Assembly (NCBI GenBank): GCA_012976225.1
Contig: JAAVVG010000002.1
Span: 496,001 to 560,000 of the forward strand
Source of the DNA: Golubevia sp. BC0850
Lineage: Eukaryota > Basidiomycota > Exobasidiomycetes > Golubeviales > Golubeviaceae
Direction: 5' to 3'
Length of the DNA stretch: 64,000 nucleotides
Shown here piece after piece: positions 35,191 through 50,067 of this stretch (within the stretch, counting starts at the first letter, position 1; each line of letters begins with the position of its first letter). Position numbers and translations under genes: made by a program. A model generated the notes under the pieces. The model ran no database searches and was not told the origin of the DNA. It saw nothing but the letters and a program-made list of their open reading frames with translations.

Positions 35191-37199
35191 CTACGAGTCC
35201 ATCTCACTAACACATTCCCAAGCTCCCTTCAAGTTCTCCTTCCACAAACTGATCTTACCATCCCCACAGCTGACAGCCAACACGTTTCCTGAAACGCTCC
35301 AGCTGACTCTCCAAACGGTATCTGGGAATTTTCCAATCCCAACTGGTGTCGTCGAAGTTGCGTTTGAAGTTGAAGTGCTAGAAGGATTGAGAGAAGTTTT
35401 CGTCCAAGGAGAATTTGGAGTGTCTTGAGTCCAAATTAAAACTGTGCGATCTTGAGAGGCTGTGGCTAGATAGGATCTTGGTAATCCAATGTTTGGAGCG
35501 AAGGAAACATCTCTGACCCAGTCAGAATGACCATCTAACTGTTCTACATCGACCCAGCGATTCTGTTCCGTACTTTTGGTAGAAAAGTGGTGGGTGGGAG
35601 AAGATAGAAGATCAGCATCAGTAGAGGAAAGAGTTGCTCAGACTTCTCTTCGAGTCCTTGATTCTTACCTATATTCCCAAATCTTGACCAAGTTATCACA
35701 ACCTGCAGTGGCGAATCTCTGGATCAAAGGCGTGTTGTTATCAGTTGGTTGAGGGACTTGGCCTGGAGCAGTTGGAGCTTGAGGCTGTTGAGCAGAGACG
35801 AGAGAACCTGGAAGGACCGCTGGAGCCCAAGAGACAGCATTACAACCGATTGGATGCGCTTGAACCATGTCTACAGCCCACGTTCCATCGTCTGAGATTT
35901 GGGGAGAAAGACACGACACAAAATTAGAAACGAGGAGAGAGTTGGTTAAGATTGAGAAGATTAGAACTCACTGTTGAAGGTTAACACTGAAACCTGTCCA
36001 TCTGAGGATGCACACAGTAAGACTGATCCTAGCTCATGAGGTGCCCATGCAATAGAATTGACTTGGAAGAAGGAAAGGAGGCAAGGAGAGGAGAGGGAGG
36101 GAGAGATTAGCATTTTGAGCTCCAACCTGAGGCCTGTCTCGGAGGAATCCATTCTTCATATAAGAATTATTGTTTAGCTGGTTCAGACTTCCTCCTGAGG
36201 AAATTCAATCAGACGAGAGAAGAAGCTATCTCTGAAATCTTCTCACGAATTCCTATAGAGGGACATCGTTCATGCCCTGTCCCGCCACCCTCCCCCTCTG
36301 ACTGCCTGCCCTAGACCTTCTTATCGCTCTGTTATCTGTCGCTTGATGTTCGAACACTCACCACTGGCGCTGTGAAGAGCGTGTTCCTTGATCTTTGTCC
36401 ATTCATTCCCTCCTCCCACCGCTGACCCGTACTGCTGAGATCTGTATCCTCCAGCTCCAGAAGCTGCTGCATTCGATTGATTCCCACTTCCGGTATCCTT
36501 CCAGATGATCACTTTACCATCGTAAGAGCAAGAGGCTAGGATTGGACCAAAGGATGGGTGAGCCCACGCTACCTGCCAAACTGGACCTTCATGTCTGGAG
36601 ATGGCGAGCGATAGTTCGAAGATGAGGTCATGGAAGAGAAAGATGTCAGATACGTCTACAACAAACCTCACAGTCGGGAAGGTATAGAAAGAAGAAGATG
36701 AAGGATAGGGATACTAACCCGGTCAAAGTCTGAGGTTGACCACTTGCTGCACCGTCCACTACGTCAAAGACCTTGATGGTTCGATCAGAAGAGCAAGTAG
36801 CCAATCGTTTTCCATAGTAGTCCAGCTGAGCATCATGCTAGAGGTGTTATGTGGGATGTTAGGTTGCGATTAGCATTTAGGATGGGGTATAACCTTCTAT
36901 CCAGCAAGCATCGAGCATCCTCTCCCTTCAAATAGCTCTTCGATGATAGAGCCTGTGGAAAGAGTAATTGAGAAGACAGCTCATCCTGTAGATTAGATAC
37001 TCACGATCATATCCTCATGAGAAGTTTCGATTGAACGTGGAGCTTCAACGGAAGCTGAAGGTAGAGTAGAAGCCTGGTCGGTGCAAGTAGCGAAATAAGC
37101 TCATCGACGTCAGCTCTTGTTGGTAATTGAGTTGGACTCCTTATTCACTGATTCAGATAATCTTATCTATTTGCATCAAACGAGACTTTGACTTACCAT
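35191..37199 (-). CDS. SEC13: COPII coat and nuclear pore WD40 protein Sec13
   Basis: Seven exons (37199-37197, 37073-37005, 36837-36719, 36594-36362, 36061-35972, 35891-35669, 35572-35191) sum to 372 aa with every phase consistent. The first coding exon is only the ATG. The product starts [18 protein letters not shown], then [20 protein letters not shown], followed by WD40 blades: [107 protein letters not shown]. This pattern and order are diagnostic for Sec13, which forms the outer COPII cage with Sec31 and also sits in the nuclear-pore Y complex. It is ~70 residues longer than yeast Sec13 (297 aa) because of loops rich in Gly/Ser/Pro/Gln. Confidence 0.96.
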
Positions 37200-37394
37200 G
37201 ACTATGATTTTAAGGATAGTCGTCGTGGTCTGCTGCGAAGCTGCTTCATCTATCGTTCTCCTTCTCGACCAACACTGCGAAGCTGCCACTTCGACGAAAT
37301 GTAAGTTCCGCATCCTAGATGGCCCTCTTTCGTCTTAAATCGATCTGATTCAGTCAAAGTGCTTACCGTTTACAACTTCCACTGCAGTTCAACG

Positions 37395-38503
37395 ATGAGC
37401 TCTATCAATGACTCTCTCCCTTCCGAGACTCTCTTCTTCGCTTTCAGCTGCCTGCAAAAATTTCAAGTCGTCAAAATAAGAAGAGTGAAAGAGGAGATTC
37501 TCTGGAATTTAATCATTCGGTTCTGGAGCTGTTCGATGAGAAGAGTGGATCAACTCTCAAGGAGGTTTCTCTCAAGTTCAATGGATCCGCATTAGAAATA
37601 GAAAGAGGGAAGTATCTATCTATTAAGTGAATTAATTGCAATCCTTACATCCTCAAAAGCAACTCTTCGTATTCTCTCAATCGAAATGCACTATGTTCCT
37701 TTTGATTTACTGGATCAACTGATGATAGCATTTCCTCTGGACTCCTCCAATTTGGTAGATTTCAGACTTCTCGAGGCTAACTTCATGGAGATCGGAATAG
37801 TGAGAAAGACTTTGAGTAGAGGAGTTATTGGACAGGGAGGGTGCCCTCTGGAAGTACTTTGGACTAGTCATTTACCCAGTAATCTTATCATAAACCCTTC
37901 TAACTTCAAGAACTTGGTCTCTCTTAAAGTAGACGTATTCTATAGTCAACCAGAATGGAGAAGAATTTTGAAACACTCATCTTCAGGTTTAAGGCATCTG
38001 GGCATTTCATTTTATAGCCATGAAAACGAAGTCATTGAATCACTTCAATTTCCAAAACTAGAGATTCTGGAATCACTGGAAAGGGAAGTAGAGGATCAAA
38101 CATTCCCGGGTTGGATTCTAGTCCCCGAGTCCTTAAATTTGGGCTCTTTCGGTTTCCTCCGCAATTTACCTTCAATCACTGAACTGTTAGTCAGAACGAT
38201 AGAGGACTGTCAACTACTTTCTGGAAGATGCCCGCGGTTGCAAAGACTGAAGTTTAGGGACTGAAGTTGAGGGTTTGGAATAGTGACGAATCTCTGAACT
38301 TAACAAGTCTAACGAACCTGCTCGTCGAAAGAAGAACCCAAGTTCGAAATGAGGTAGAAGTAGATGGGGTTCAGATGGAAAACACCAAGACTTTATTTCT
38401 ACCATGTAGATATTATTCTACAGAAAAGCTGGAAGAAATCAAAACTCTGATCGAAGTGGTTGACTTCGATCTGGAGCCAGAGAGTTGGGAACTTGAGATT
38501 TGA
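37395..38503 (+). pseudogene. Decayed F-box/LRR-like gene
   Basis: The stretch starts with an ATG frame (MSSINDSLPSETLFFAFSC) that looks like an F-box beginning. A well-formed peptide in another frame follows (VLELFDEKSGSTLKEVSLKF), then after another switch YLLSELIAILTSSKATLRIL and a 193-codon frame (37686-38264) with leucine-repeat-like texture (LRHLGISF, LEILESLEREVE, LPSITELLV). A last frame (38267-38503) continues the same texture after one more switch. I found no good splice sites that would join these frames, so three or so frameshifts make a pseudogene the simplest reading. F-box/LRR families in basidiomycetes are large and turn over quickly. An unusual multi-intron gene cannot be excluded. 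Confidence 0.5.
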
Positions 38504-39419
38504 ATTGCCAGTTTAATCTCGTGAGTTGATGAACCTTGTTATTTCTTTCAGTGCCAGCATCTCTCTAACCAGCCGTTTGGCTAACTCGACCTGAAAGACC
38601 TTCTTTTCTATCGTCAGATCTCTGTTCCCTCTTATCCAGGGTTCCTTCTTACGAGACTATCTCTCGAACCCGATCGGTAAGTTGGATTTAGTGCATAGGT
38701 TCTGATTTGAGTTCGATGGCCTTCTTCTCAAAAATCACTAGGTTTCAACTGAAAAGCTATCAAAAAGAATGATATGATGATTCCAAGTGTATAGTATGAA
38801 AGTGTTTGCGAAAAATTGAAGAAGTGAAAAGGAAAGAAAACTTACTTGCCAATTCAGGCCAAGGAAAAACTCAAGACCGAGGTAAAAATGAAAGAAACAG
38901 AGTAGAGGAGTCTCCAAGAAGAGCTCGCCAACAGAGAAGAAGAAGAAAGAGAAGAGAAGAAAATGCAGAAGATTGAAAAAGTTGGGGAAGTGAATGAATG
39001 AATAAGCGAACGAGCCATTATTGAATGAAGGATCAGAGGAAGGAGACCAGATTTTACGAAACCGAACTGCTTGAAGCAGCTCAGAAAAGAAGGAAAGGGC
39101 TGTCGCGAGATGGCAGCTTCGAGGAAGCTCTACTCGACAATTTTTGATTGAGAGCGAAAGAAAAGAGTGGAGTTGATTGTCGATCCTTTACTTGTAATTG
39201 TTCCACAGAGACGAGGGTTAGAATTTTGCGAGAAAAGTCTACACGGAGAAGAGGAAGAATTTGACGTTTATGATGAGACGCAGAATATTGTTTTGATGAG
39301 ATGAGTTGTGAACTTGAGATCTATATGAAGAGATGATGTGAGAAGTTGAGAAAAGATAAACCCTATGTTGTACGAACCAAAAAAAAGCGGAAAAGAAAGA
39401 GAGAATAGGGCTAGACTTT
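38504..39419. other. 0.9-kb intergenic region without a gene
   Basis: The right half is purine-rich on the plus strand (GAAGAAGAAAGAGAAGAG around 38,930-38,990). It probably contains the 3' UTR of the minus-strand gene ending at 39420. No supported reading frame or RNA gene is seen. Confidence 0.45.
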
Positions 39420-42400
39420 CTATTTAGAAATTTTACCTCTTCTTCCGACGCTACCAGTAGCATTGAGATTAGAGGCAGATTTTCTCTTCTTAGCAGCTCT
39501 TCGATTCTTAGGAGTTGGAGTATCTTCATCTTCATCTTCTCCATTTCCTTCCATTCCAAGTTCCATTTCCTCTTCAGATTCATCTTCATCTGAATCGCTC
39601 GACTTCTTCCTACGAGACTTTACAGACTTTCCACCTTTACTCTTTCCAATAATCGAATCTCTGTTTGCCAAAGGAACCTTGTAGGAACCACTTGGAGTGA
39701 CAGCAGCACACAACTCATCTGCATCTTCAACACCGAAGTTGAAGAATTCAAAGGTCGCTCCATTTCCAGGAGTTGATGGGTTTCTTTGATGGCCGGCACC
39801 AGAAGAAGCATTGATTCCTGAAGGTTTTGGTGACTTCAAGTTCCTGTTGATCGGAGAAGCTGTGTTGAGATTTGAAGTGGAAGTCGTAGCCGATCTCGAA
39901 GGATTGGAACCAGAATTGCCTCCAGCTACAATTCCGCTGGCGAGAGCAGACGAATTTGACTCTGATCCAGCGCTTGGATGAACATTGATTGAAGGAGATG
40001 AATAGAGCGAAGCGCTAGAGATGTTGAGTTGTTGACCCTGAACTTGATTTGGGAATGCTGGGACTGATGGAACTTGACCTTGAGTGGGCGAAGCCATCAT
40101 TGCATCAGACTTTCTCTTCTTCAAAGAACTGATTCTCTCTGGAGTTGGAGGAGTCATTGAATTTCTTCCCTTCATGGGAGCCTTTCCTTTAGCACTTCCC
40201 TTTGAAGCGTTGGAGGTGGCTCTACCACGAGCTGCGATTGGTCTTCCTTCTGCCAAATTGGAACCTGCTCTCAATTCGGGAGAAGATCTCATCTTTTGAG
40301 GTTGAGGTTGAGACTGAGCAGCCGAGTAAACCCTTGGAGAGATGCTCAAAGCTCTATTTGCTCTATTTTGCTCTTCTGATTCTTGAGGCCTGCTTCCTCC
40401 CTGCATTCCGGCTGCTTGCGGGTGTGGGTAGGGATAGTAAGCAGGAGCGCTTGGAGCTTGAGATCCAAAGGTTTGAGACCTAGGTCGGATCATCGATGGG
40501 AATTCATAGGCCTCCTGGAGTTGTGAAGAAGAGGAAGTAGATCCTGCAGCTGGCATTCTACCCCAAGCTTCGTTGGCACCTGGAGCTGTGAACTCGGTGA
40601 AATTGGAGGATGGATGTCCATAAGGATAGTAAGCCTGTTGAAGCTGCTGAGGTCTTCCGTCAGCTGTTACATTCAGCATCAGGCCTCCGTTTCCACTCGT
40701 ATTGGATTGAACGTGTCTCATCTCTTGATCTTGGGGATGATGAGGAATTGGTCCGCCGTGTCTCTCAGCCGAATGAGGGGGAGTTGGATTGTTCTGGTGC
40801 TGTTGATGCTGCTGGTATTGAGGATAAGGAGCGTATCTACCTCCGGATCCGACAGAGGAGATGGAACCAGATCTAGCCTTGAAAGCAGAAGGAAGAGCAT
40901 GAGTGGGAGTGTTTGGGGTGATTAATTCCCTCTCGATCTGTTCGATTCCTCCTGGATCGGCAGTGATGCTCTTTCTTCTAGTTTCAGGAGTTCCAGTTCC
41001 TTGCTCCATTCCGTAGAGAAGTGCTGCTCTGACGGCTCCAGCTGCTCTCTGATTGTTGACGTCGTCTCTGAATTGATGGGCAGGCAGGACGAAATCTTGT
41101 TTTTCACCCAGCCTAGAGACTTGTTGAGCGGCATGAAGAGCGTGAAAGTTGGCTAGAGATCTGACTCTTGAGACAGTAGAGGTGTTTGGAGAACCGAAAG
41201 GATCGTTTAGATCAGAGGCAGACGATGCGGCGGTGCTGTTTCCAGACAGAGCGACTGCACCGTAGATTGCGGAAGGAGCTGAAGAGTACCCTCCGGAACC
41301 CAATGGCATTCCAGATGTCATGGTTGCTGCTCTTGATCTTTGAAACATTTGGGCTTGCTGTTCAGCGAAGCTTTGACTTTGAGCTCCAGCCGAGGCCGGC
41401 TCGTTTTGAGGTTTCAAAGTCATGTTTCTCTGTCCACCTGGAGCGGAAGCTAATCCTGGATGTCTTCTCGATCCTCTGGCTGGGTAGTCGTCTGAGAAAG
41501 CCATCGCCATTCCCATTTGAGAGGTTTCGTTCCCACTGCCACTTCCACTTCCACTGGCTCCTGAGTTTCCTGAGTCTTGAGAACCGCCAGTCTCTCTAGA
41601 TGAACGACGTCGGTAGATGGAAGAGGAGTTCATCTGAAGGTCTGCGGATGGATGAACAAATCTGCCATTGTTTGCTTGACCACCATAATTGCCGGAAGGG
41701 TAGGAAGGTGCCGCCGCACCTCCATTTCCAGCACTTTGATGATTTCCTCCGCCTCCTCCTCTTTGCTGTCCACCTCCAACCATTCCCATCTGTTGGAGTA
41801 GTCCTTCGTAGGCAGAGTAGTTTGCTTCGCTGCTTCCGTTGTCGTTTGCCAACTTCTGTTGAAGTTGAGGAGAAGAGACTGTGGTTCTGACTCTGTGAAC
41901 TGGAGTTGGTAGATCTGGAAGGATGTCCTTGGTGGTAGAATCGGAGTGTCGAGTCTTCCTGGTAGTCTTCCTTCCACCCTTGCTCTTGGCCTTTGGTTCC
42001 TCTTGCTGAGCTCCTGGAGAAGAAGGTTTGGCTTGTGATTCTTCCATTCCTTCTCTGCTACCTCTCTGTTGGGCTAGCAATGCGAACCAGACACCGTCTG
42101 GGCTTGCACCTTCACCTTCTGGTTCAAGAGCTCTTGCTTTTCCTTTCGATGGGCTTGAAAGGAGTTCTTCTGCTGAAGCGGGGAGAGGTGGATAGCTTCC
42201 CATCATGACGCCAGCGCCAGTGAAGGAGATGGTCGATCTATCCGAGGAAGAAGGAGAAGCTGAATCCCATAGGAGATCATCTACATGTAAAGAGGAGAAG
42301 TTTCCGGTCGGTAGACGAGCTCCTGGTGTGAGTGAGAGGGCGGTAGGAGTGAATTGACCTATTAGAGAAGGGGGTAGGGTGGAGAGCGTGATTGGGCGTT

Positions 42401-42794
42401 TAAGTTTTGAAGATCCATCATAAGACAACCTCTTATGGTTCGCCTAGATCATCACAATAATTGAACCATCCATGGAACCCATCGACTAGCTTGTCATTTC
42501 CATGCCTTGTATCCCATCCAAGTACTCACCTGCAAGACTGCTGAACCCTCTGGCATCATTCCCCTCTTCCATCCCCATTCCACTTCCCTCAGCATCCGCA
42601 AAGCTAGCCCAACTATAGTTTGGAGTAGTCTTTTCAATGATTTCATTTGCTTCTGGAAGATCTGAGAGATTCATTGTAGATCTCTTGCTGTTCTTTTTGT
42701 TGTGTTGGTTTTGGATTGAAGACGTTGAAGAGTAAGAATGAGATGATAACCAAGAATCGATTGTTGAATCAATGTTGGATCTAATGTTTGACAT
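39420..42794 (-). CDS. Large disordered Gln/Ser-rich protein with basic, acidic C-terminus; possible nuclear regulator
   Basis: The proposed exons 42794-42530 and 42358-39420 sum to 1,067 aa; the 171-nt intron is GTGAGT to AATAG in phase 1. Most of the protein is low complexity (Gly, Gln, Ser, Asn, Pro). Near the C-terminus a small ordered-looking block, FEFFNFGVEDADELCAAVTP followed by SGSYKVPLANR, precedes a basic stretch (KSRRKKSSDSDEDESEEEME) and KNRRAAKKRKSAS, likely nuclear localisation signals. The block resembles, from memory, an F-x-N-F...G-V-A-P-S-G-S motif seen in other fungal regulators, but I cannot name the family. The N-terminal exon assignment is less certain; the second exon is open throughout. 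Confidence 0.75.
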
Positions 42795-43819
42795 TCCAAG
42801 AAAAGAAAGGAGTAGTACGAGAAATTTAAGGAGGGGATTGCGAAAGGTGAGCCTGCACCTGGCTTGGATTGGACCTTGAAAAAGACTGAAGCTTCCCTTG
42901 GTCTTGAAACGGCTGCAGAGTTTAACGAGTTCAGTTTCAAGGTTAAAGATGAATCAGGCAATGATGAAGCAAACCAGGTTAGACGAGAGAAGAGAGAAGA
43001 ATCAGGATCGGAAAGCTGACCTTCTACTCCAAGCTAGTCTGGATTTTTGACAGCTTTTCTGTTTCACTTTCTCTAGGCCCTGTTCCTATCCTCTATCATG
43101 TCCGATTTTGGTCGGAATTTTCACTCACCTGTCCAGTAATTTAAAAGAGTGTGATTTTGGAAATGAAAGTGACGTTGAACTTGGAGAGCGTACCTGCGCT
43201 CTATTTGAGTGGAGCTGAGTCGAAAGGAGAATGAGGTCTTTCTCTCTCTGTTCGATGACCACTCTTGTTCGATGAAGGCAGAAAGTGAAGAAGAGGATAG
43301 GGAAGAGGAAGAAAAGGAAAGGGGAAAGTCGGAAAAGTAGAAGTGTTGAAGAGGGGAAAGAGGAAAGAAAGATAAAGCTACAATGTGTTGGTTGACGTTC
43401 TACTGGGCCTGTGTACCGCGTCACCGCGTCACCTTTTCGCGTTTGGTCATCTTCCTCGATTCCTCTTCACCTTTTCCTTCTTTTTTTTTTCTGCCGCGCT
43501 TCCCATCGAGATCTACAAGAGAAATACAGGCTTGAGAATCTTACGCCTTCTACTTACTCAGAGGCTTGGTTGGACTACCTGTGGTTGTCCACGAAGGCCA
43601 CTTGTATTTAAAAAGTTCCTCCACCCTTTGTTTCTATTTCATGTATGGCAATTTGATACCCAATCTGAAAGTTTCTACATTGATACTAGAGGAAGGAAAG
43701 ATCTCAGTGCCTCACCAGGGGAGAGGTTTTATTCTCGATTCCTACTGAATTACTGATCTCTTGCGAAAATCTCATCGCTTCCAGCAACTTCTTCCCAGAT
43801 CCCACAACTTTCGATTCTG
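42795..43819. other. 1-kb divergent intergenic region
   Basis: This is upstream DNA for the disordered-protein gene (-) and the ubiquitin-like array (+). It has a CTTTTTTTTTTCTG run near 43,480 and a direct repeat ACCGCGTC ACCGCGTC at about 43,417. Short frames (43411-43611, 43385-43756) have no recognisable content. Confidence 0.4.
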
Positions 43820-45668
43820 ATGCAAAAGATGCCAACTTCAGGAGAATACTTTGACTCTTATTTGGAAGGAAAGGTAGATCCAGATGCTATCTTGATTTCC
43901 GTCAAGCTGCCAAACGATTCCATCCTGACATCTGAAATCAGACTTCAAGTTGAACTGAGCGATGGTGAGTCTCAATCTTTACCTCTTGCTGCATAGTTTA
44001 CTCTGAGATACTGTTCTGAGCTATCTATCACTCAGTCTGTACTTGTAGCTACCAGCGGCTCCTCCTGATTGACGTCCATCCCAACTTCTCGACTCCGGCA
44101 GTCTTCGAATCCATGGAGCTAGAGCAAGATATCAAGGATCTGAAGATCTACTGTGGAGCACGCAGGTTATTTCCAAACAAAAGTTTAGGTGAACTCGGTC
44201 GAAGACAGGAGATCGAATCGATCTGTTTGGGAGGAGCGAAGAGGTTCTCATCCAGGTACTGGAGTTTGGCCTCGGCCACATCGCCACTCACGATTTCAAG
44301 GTGGGGCTTGACCGCTTCTTTACAGTCCAAAGTCGTCAGTCCTGTGCTGTGTTCAGATCCATTGTTCTTCGAATCGCTGCGTAGTATCTTCTGGCGCTCA
44401 GTGCTGGTATGCTCCTCTCTCCGACAGTGCTTTGGCTGTAGAGAATCGAAGGCCGATTCCAAGGAACTCTAGCCTACAAGAACATCAATGTCTCATCGAA
44501 TCCAGCTTTGACTCTTCACTCGCTAGGGATCAAAGGACCTGCCACTCTGAGCTTCTACCACAAACTTGTTAAACTCAACCTTTCTATTCCTCGCCTGGAC
44601 GGTCTTAGTCCTTCGAACAAGAAGATCAAAATCTCAAAAGCTGACAACATCAACAAATTCAAGGTCAAGATTCTCGGGACCCAGAAACCCTCCCTCAACC
44701 CCATATTCTACCAACTGACTAACGGCGGGTATCTGAACGAAACATGTCGATTCGGTGAAACGGACCTCAAAGATGGAGACACTTTACATTTAAAGAAAGC
44801 ACCTGACGAAATCCTTCTTCGTATCTTCGTACCTGATCTTTCCTTCTTCTTTGAGCGTGTGAAGCTCGCGAGCACGGTGAAAGCTCGTGAGTCTTTTGAA
44901 ACCAGATCTTAATTTGTCAGTTTTACCAATCCACTCTTCTCCTTCCCTTCAAATGTGGCAGTCAAGGTTCTGGTCTTGAAAAGAGATATCCAGTCTCTCA
45001 ACGCAGATCTTGAGGTTCAAGTTCAAGGCGACGCTGAGAGACGAGTCCTACATCGCTGAAGCTCTCCAGACCTCATCCGGCGAAGAAGTCAAGGTGCATG
45101 TTGTTCTGAAGAAATTCAGCATCTCCATCTTCAATTCAATCCCCTCTAAAGAGCTGAAGATCGAAGTCAACTGTGCTGATACGATCAGGCAGGGTGAGTC
45201 AAAACAGGGCTCAAAACTTTACCCTCATCTGCTGTGTTGACATTTTGCTCCCTCTCCTTCTCTTCAGTCAAAAACAAAAATCCTGCTCAGATCGAGATAC
45301 CTAGAACCGCCCAAAACCTTGATCTTCGCGGAAAAGTTTTGTTAGACGAAGACGTTCTCCGTGAGAAACGGATCGGAGAAAGAAGTCATCTAGGTTTAAC
45401 TGATGGTTATGAAGAACATTTCAAGATAATTATCAGACATTGCGAAACTAGAGAAACGTTTCACTCCGAAATTCGTCCGAGCACCAAGATTCATAAACTC
45501 AAGATCGCAGAAGTATTTCGTTTGCAAGGTTACTTTACTTTATTGTTTGAGGGAAAAAGGGTAAACTGCAATGACACTCTGCTGGATCATAACATGGAAG
45601 ATGGTGATTTGATTGACTTGTTTCCCCCTCAAGAGCACACGGCGGATGCAGGTGCAATTCTAAAATGA
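43820..45668 (+). pseudogene. Array of about six ubiquitin/SUMO-like domains, frame-broken
   Basis: It begins MQKMPTSGEYFDSYLEG in exon 43820-43964; a phase-1 intron to 44036 restores DVHPNFSTPAVFESMELEQD. I see repeated beta-grasp halves. Opening strands recur as ILISVKLPNDSILTSEIRL, EEVLIQVLEFGLGH, LVKLNLSIPRLDGL, EILLRIFVPDLSFFF, VKVHVVLKKFSISIF and HFKIIIRHCETRETFHSEI. Closing halves are KSLGELGRRQEIESICL, ALTLHSLGIKGPATLSFY, CRFGETDLKDGDTLHL, LRDESYIAEAL, LLDEDVLREKRIGERSHLGL and LLFEGKRVNCNDTLLDHNM with EDGDLIDLF. Further introns (44887ish, 45195ish) fit. At least two places (~44,230 and ~45,010) need a frame change without good splice sites, so I call it a probable pseudogene. No Gly-Gly conjugation terminus is present; it ends GAILK. 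Confidence 0.55.
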
Positions 45669-45929
45669 TGCGGAAAGAAGCAAAGGTGTAGACAGTCTTC
45701 GTACGGTTTGAGCTAAATGCTCCTTTCTCTCTTCTGTACTCATATTAAATATACCCCGACTTTTTTCTGATTCGAGAGTTGAGCCGAGTACTGAGACCTA
45801 CTTCTATCCTTCCCGCTTGAACGTTTCACTCAGTTAAGTGAGGAAAGTCTATAATTTCTGTTGGAGTAGATCAAAGAACACTAAGGTACAGGACTCGGAC
45901 TCTGTCATCCAACACTAACTCGGCTCCTA

Positions 45930-49062
<3,133 letters not shown>

Positions 49063-49322
49063 CTTGGCCGTGGTTGGTTGGCGGATTGTGGGTTGAGGAC
49101 TGGGTTGAGAGAGAGAAGATTTTGGAGGCGACTTTCTCTCTTCTCAAAGCAAAGGCGAACACAGGATCGCAGGAGTAACAGCGTAGGAAAGGAGTGTTGA
49201 TATTATTAGGGGTTTGATATGATCTAAAACGTATCTAGGCCAAATTGCAAGACATTAATTAGGAGGAAATGCGATCCGAAAAGGTTCCAGAGCCAAAACA
49301 ATAGAAAGTAAGGAGCTTTGCC

Positions 49323-50067
49323 TTAGGCAAGAGCAAGTCCACTCTTGATAAAGAGGGTGAAGCAGATTCCAATTCCAGTTAAGAAAGAGACTGAACGAAG
49401 AGCGGCTGCAGAAGGAGAAGGAGTGAGGAAGGGAAGTAAGTGAACCACGTTTTCAAAGAGTCTCCTTCACCCCATCTACTCACCAAGTGCGTCAGTAGTG
49501 TTGTTGATGTAAAGGAAATTGTAGGCAACTCTTGACAATAAGTAAGAAGCAGCCATGGTCTTTAAGAAGACAGGGTCAAGCTTAGCGACGTTTCCAGCGA
49601 CGACGGCGCAACTGAAGAAAGCTAGATTTTCGAATCCGTTGGCATTAGCTGCCTCTGCACGAATGAAAGTTCCTTCATCGATTGACAACTTCTCCTTTTG
49701 TGAGAGTTTGGCGAGGAAGAGACGTGGGTTCTCTGCGGTGTTTGGGAAGAGAGACGATTTGAGATGAGTTGTGGGGGAGAGAGAAAGAGCGACTACCTAT
49801 TGAACTCACTGTTGTCGAAAGGAGTCTTGAACTTTTGAGAAACTGAAGCAGCGTAGAAGTGAGGAAGAATAGCTAGAACCCAAGCAGCCTGAAGAGAAGG
49901 GAGGAGAGAAGGAGAGGAAGAAGAGAGTGGGAAGGTCAGCGTTGGACGCTTGCGGGGAAGGGAAAGTGAGATAGAGGGATAATAGATGAGCAATAACTTA
50001 CTGGGATTGCCAAAAGAGAGTAACCTCCAGTTCCAGGGTTGGTAATGTGATTTAGGTAAGAGGCCAT
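49323..50067 (-). CDS. MAPEG-family membrane protein
   Basis: Four exons (50067-50002, 49888-49810, 49732-49484, 49405-49323) sum to 158 aa, the usual MAPEG size. It starts MASYLNHITNPGTGGYSLL. Hydrophobic segments are AAWVLAILPHFYAAS, LAFFSCAVVAGNVA, an MAASYLLSRVAYNFLYI helix and LTGIGICFTLFI. The family signature is the sequence around RAEAANANGFENLAFF, where Arg, Asn and Glu contact glutathione in related enzymes. MAPEG proteins are ER-membrane glutathione transferases/peroxidases or eicosanoid enzymes; in fungi most are uncharacterised. It shares its upstream region with the Rab gene. Confidence 0.92.

Noticed and set aside
43125-43756. Several 60-120 codon frames between the disordered-protein gene and the array
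   Set aside because: They are Phe/Leu/Ser-rich translations of pyrimidine tracts, overlap each other, and have no splice partners or recognisable motifs.
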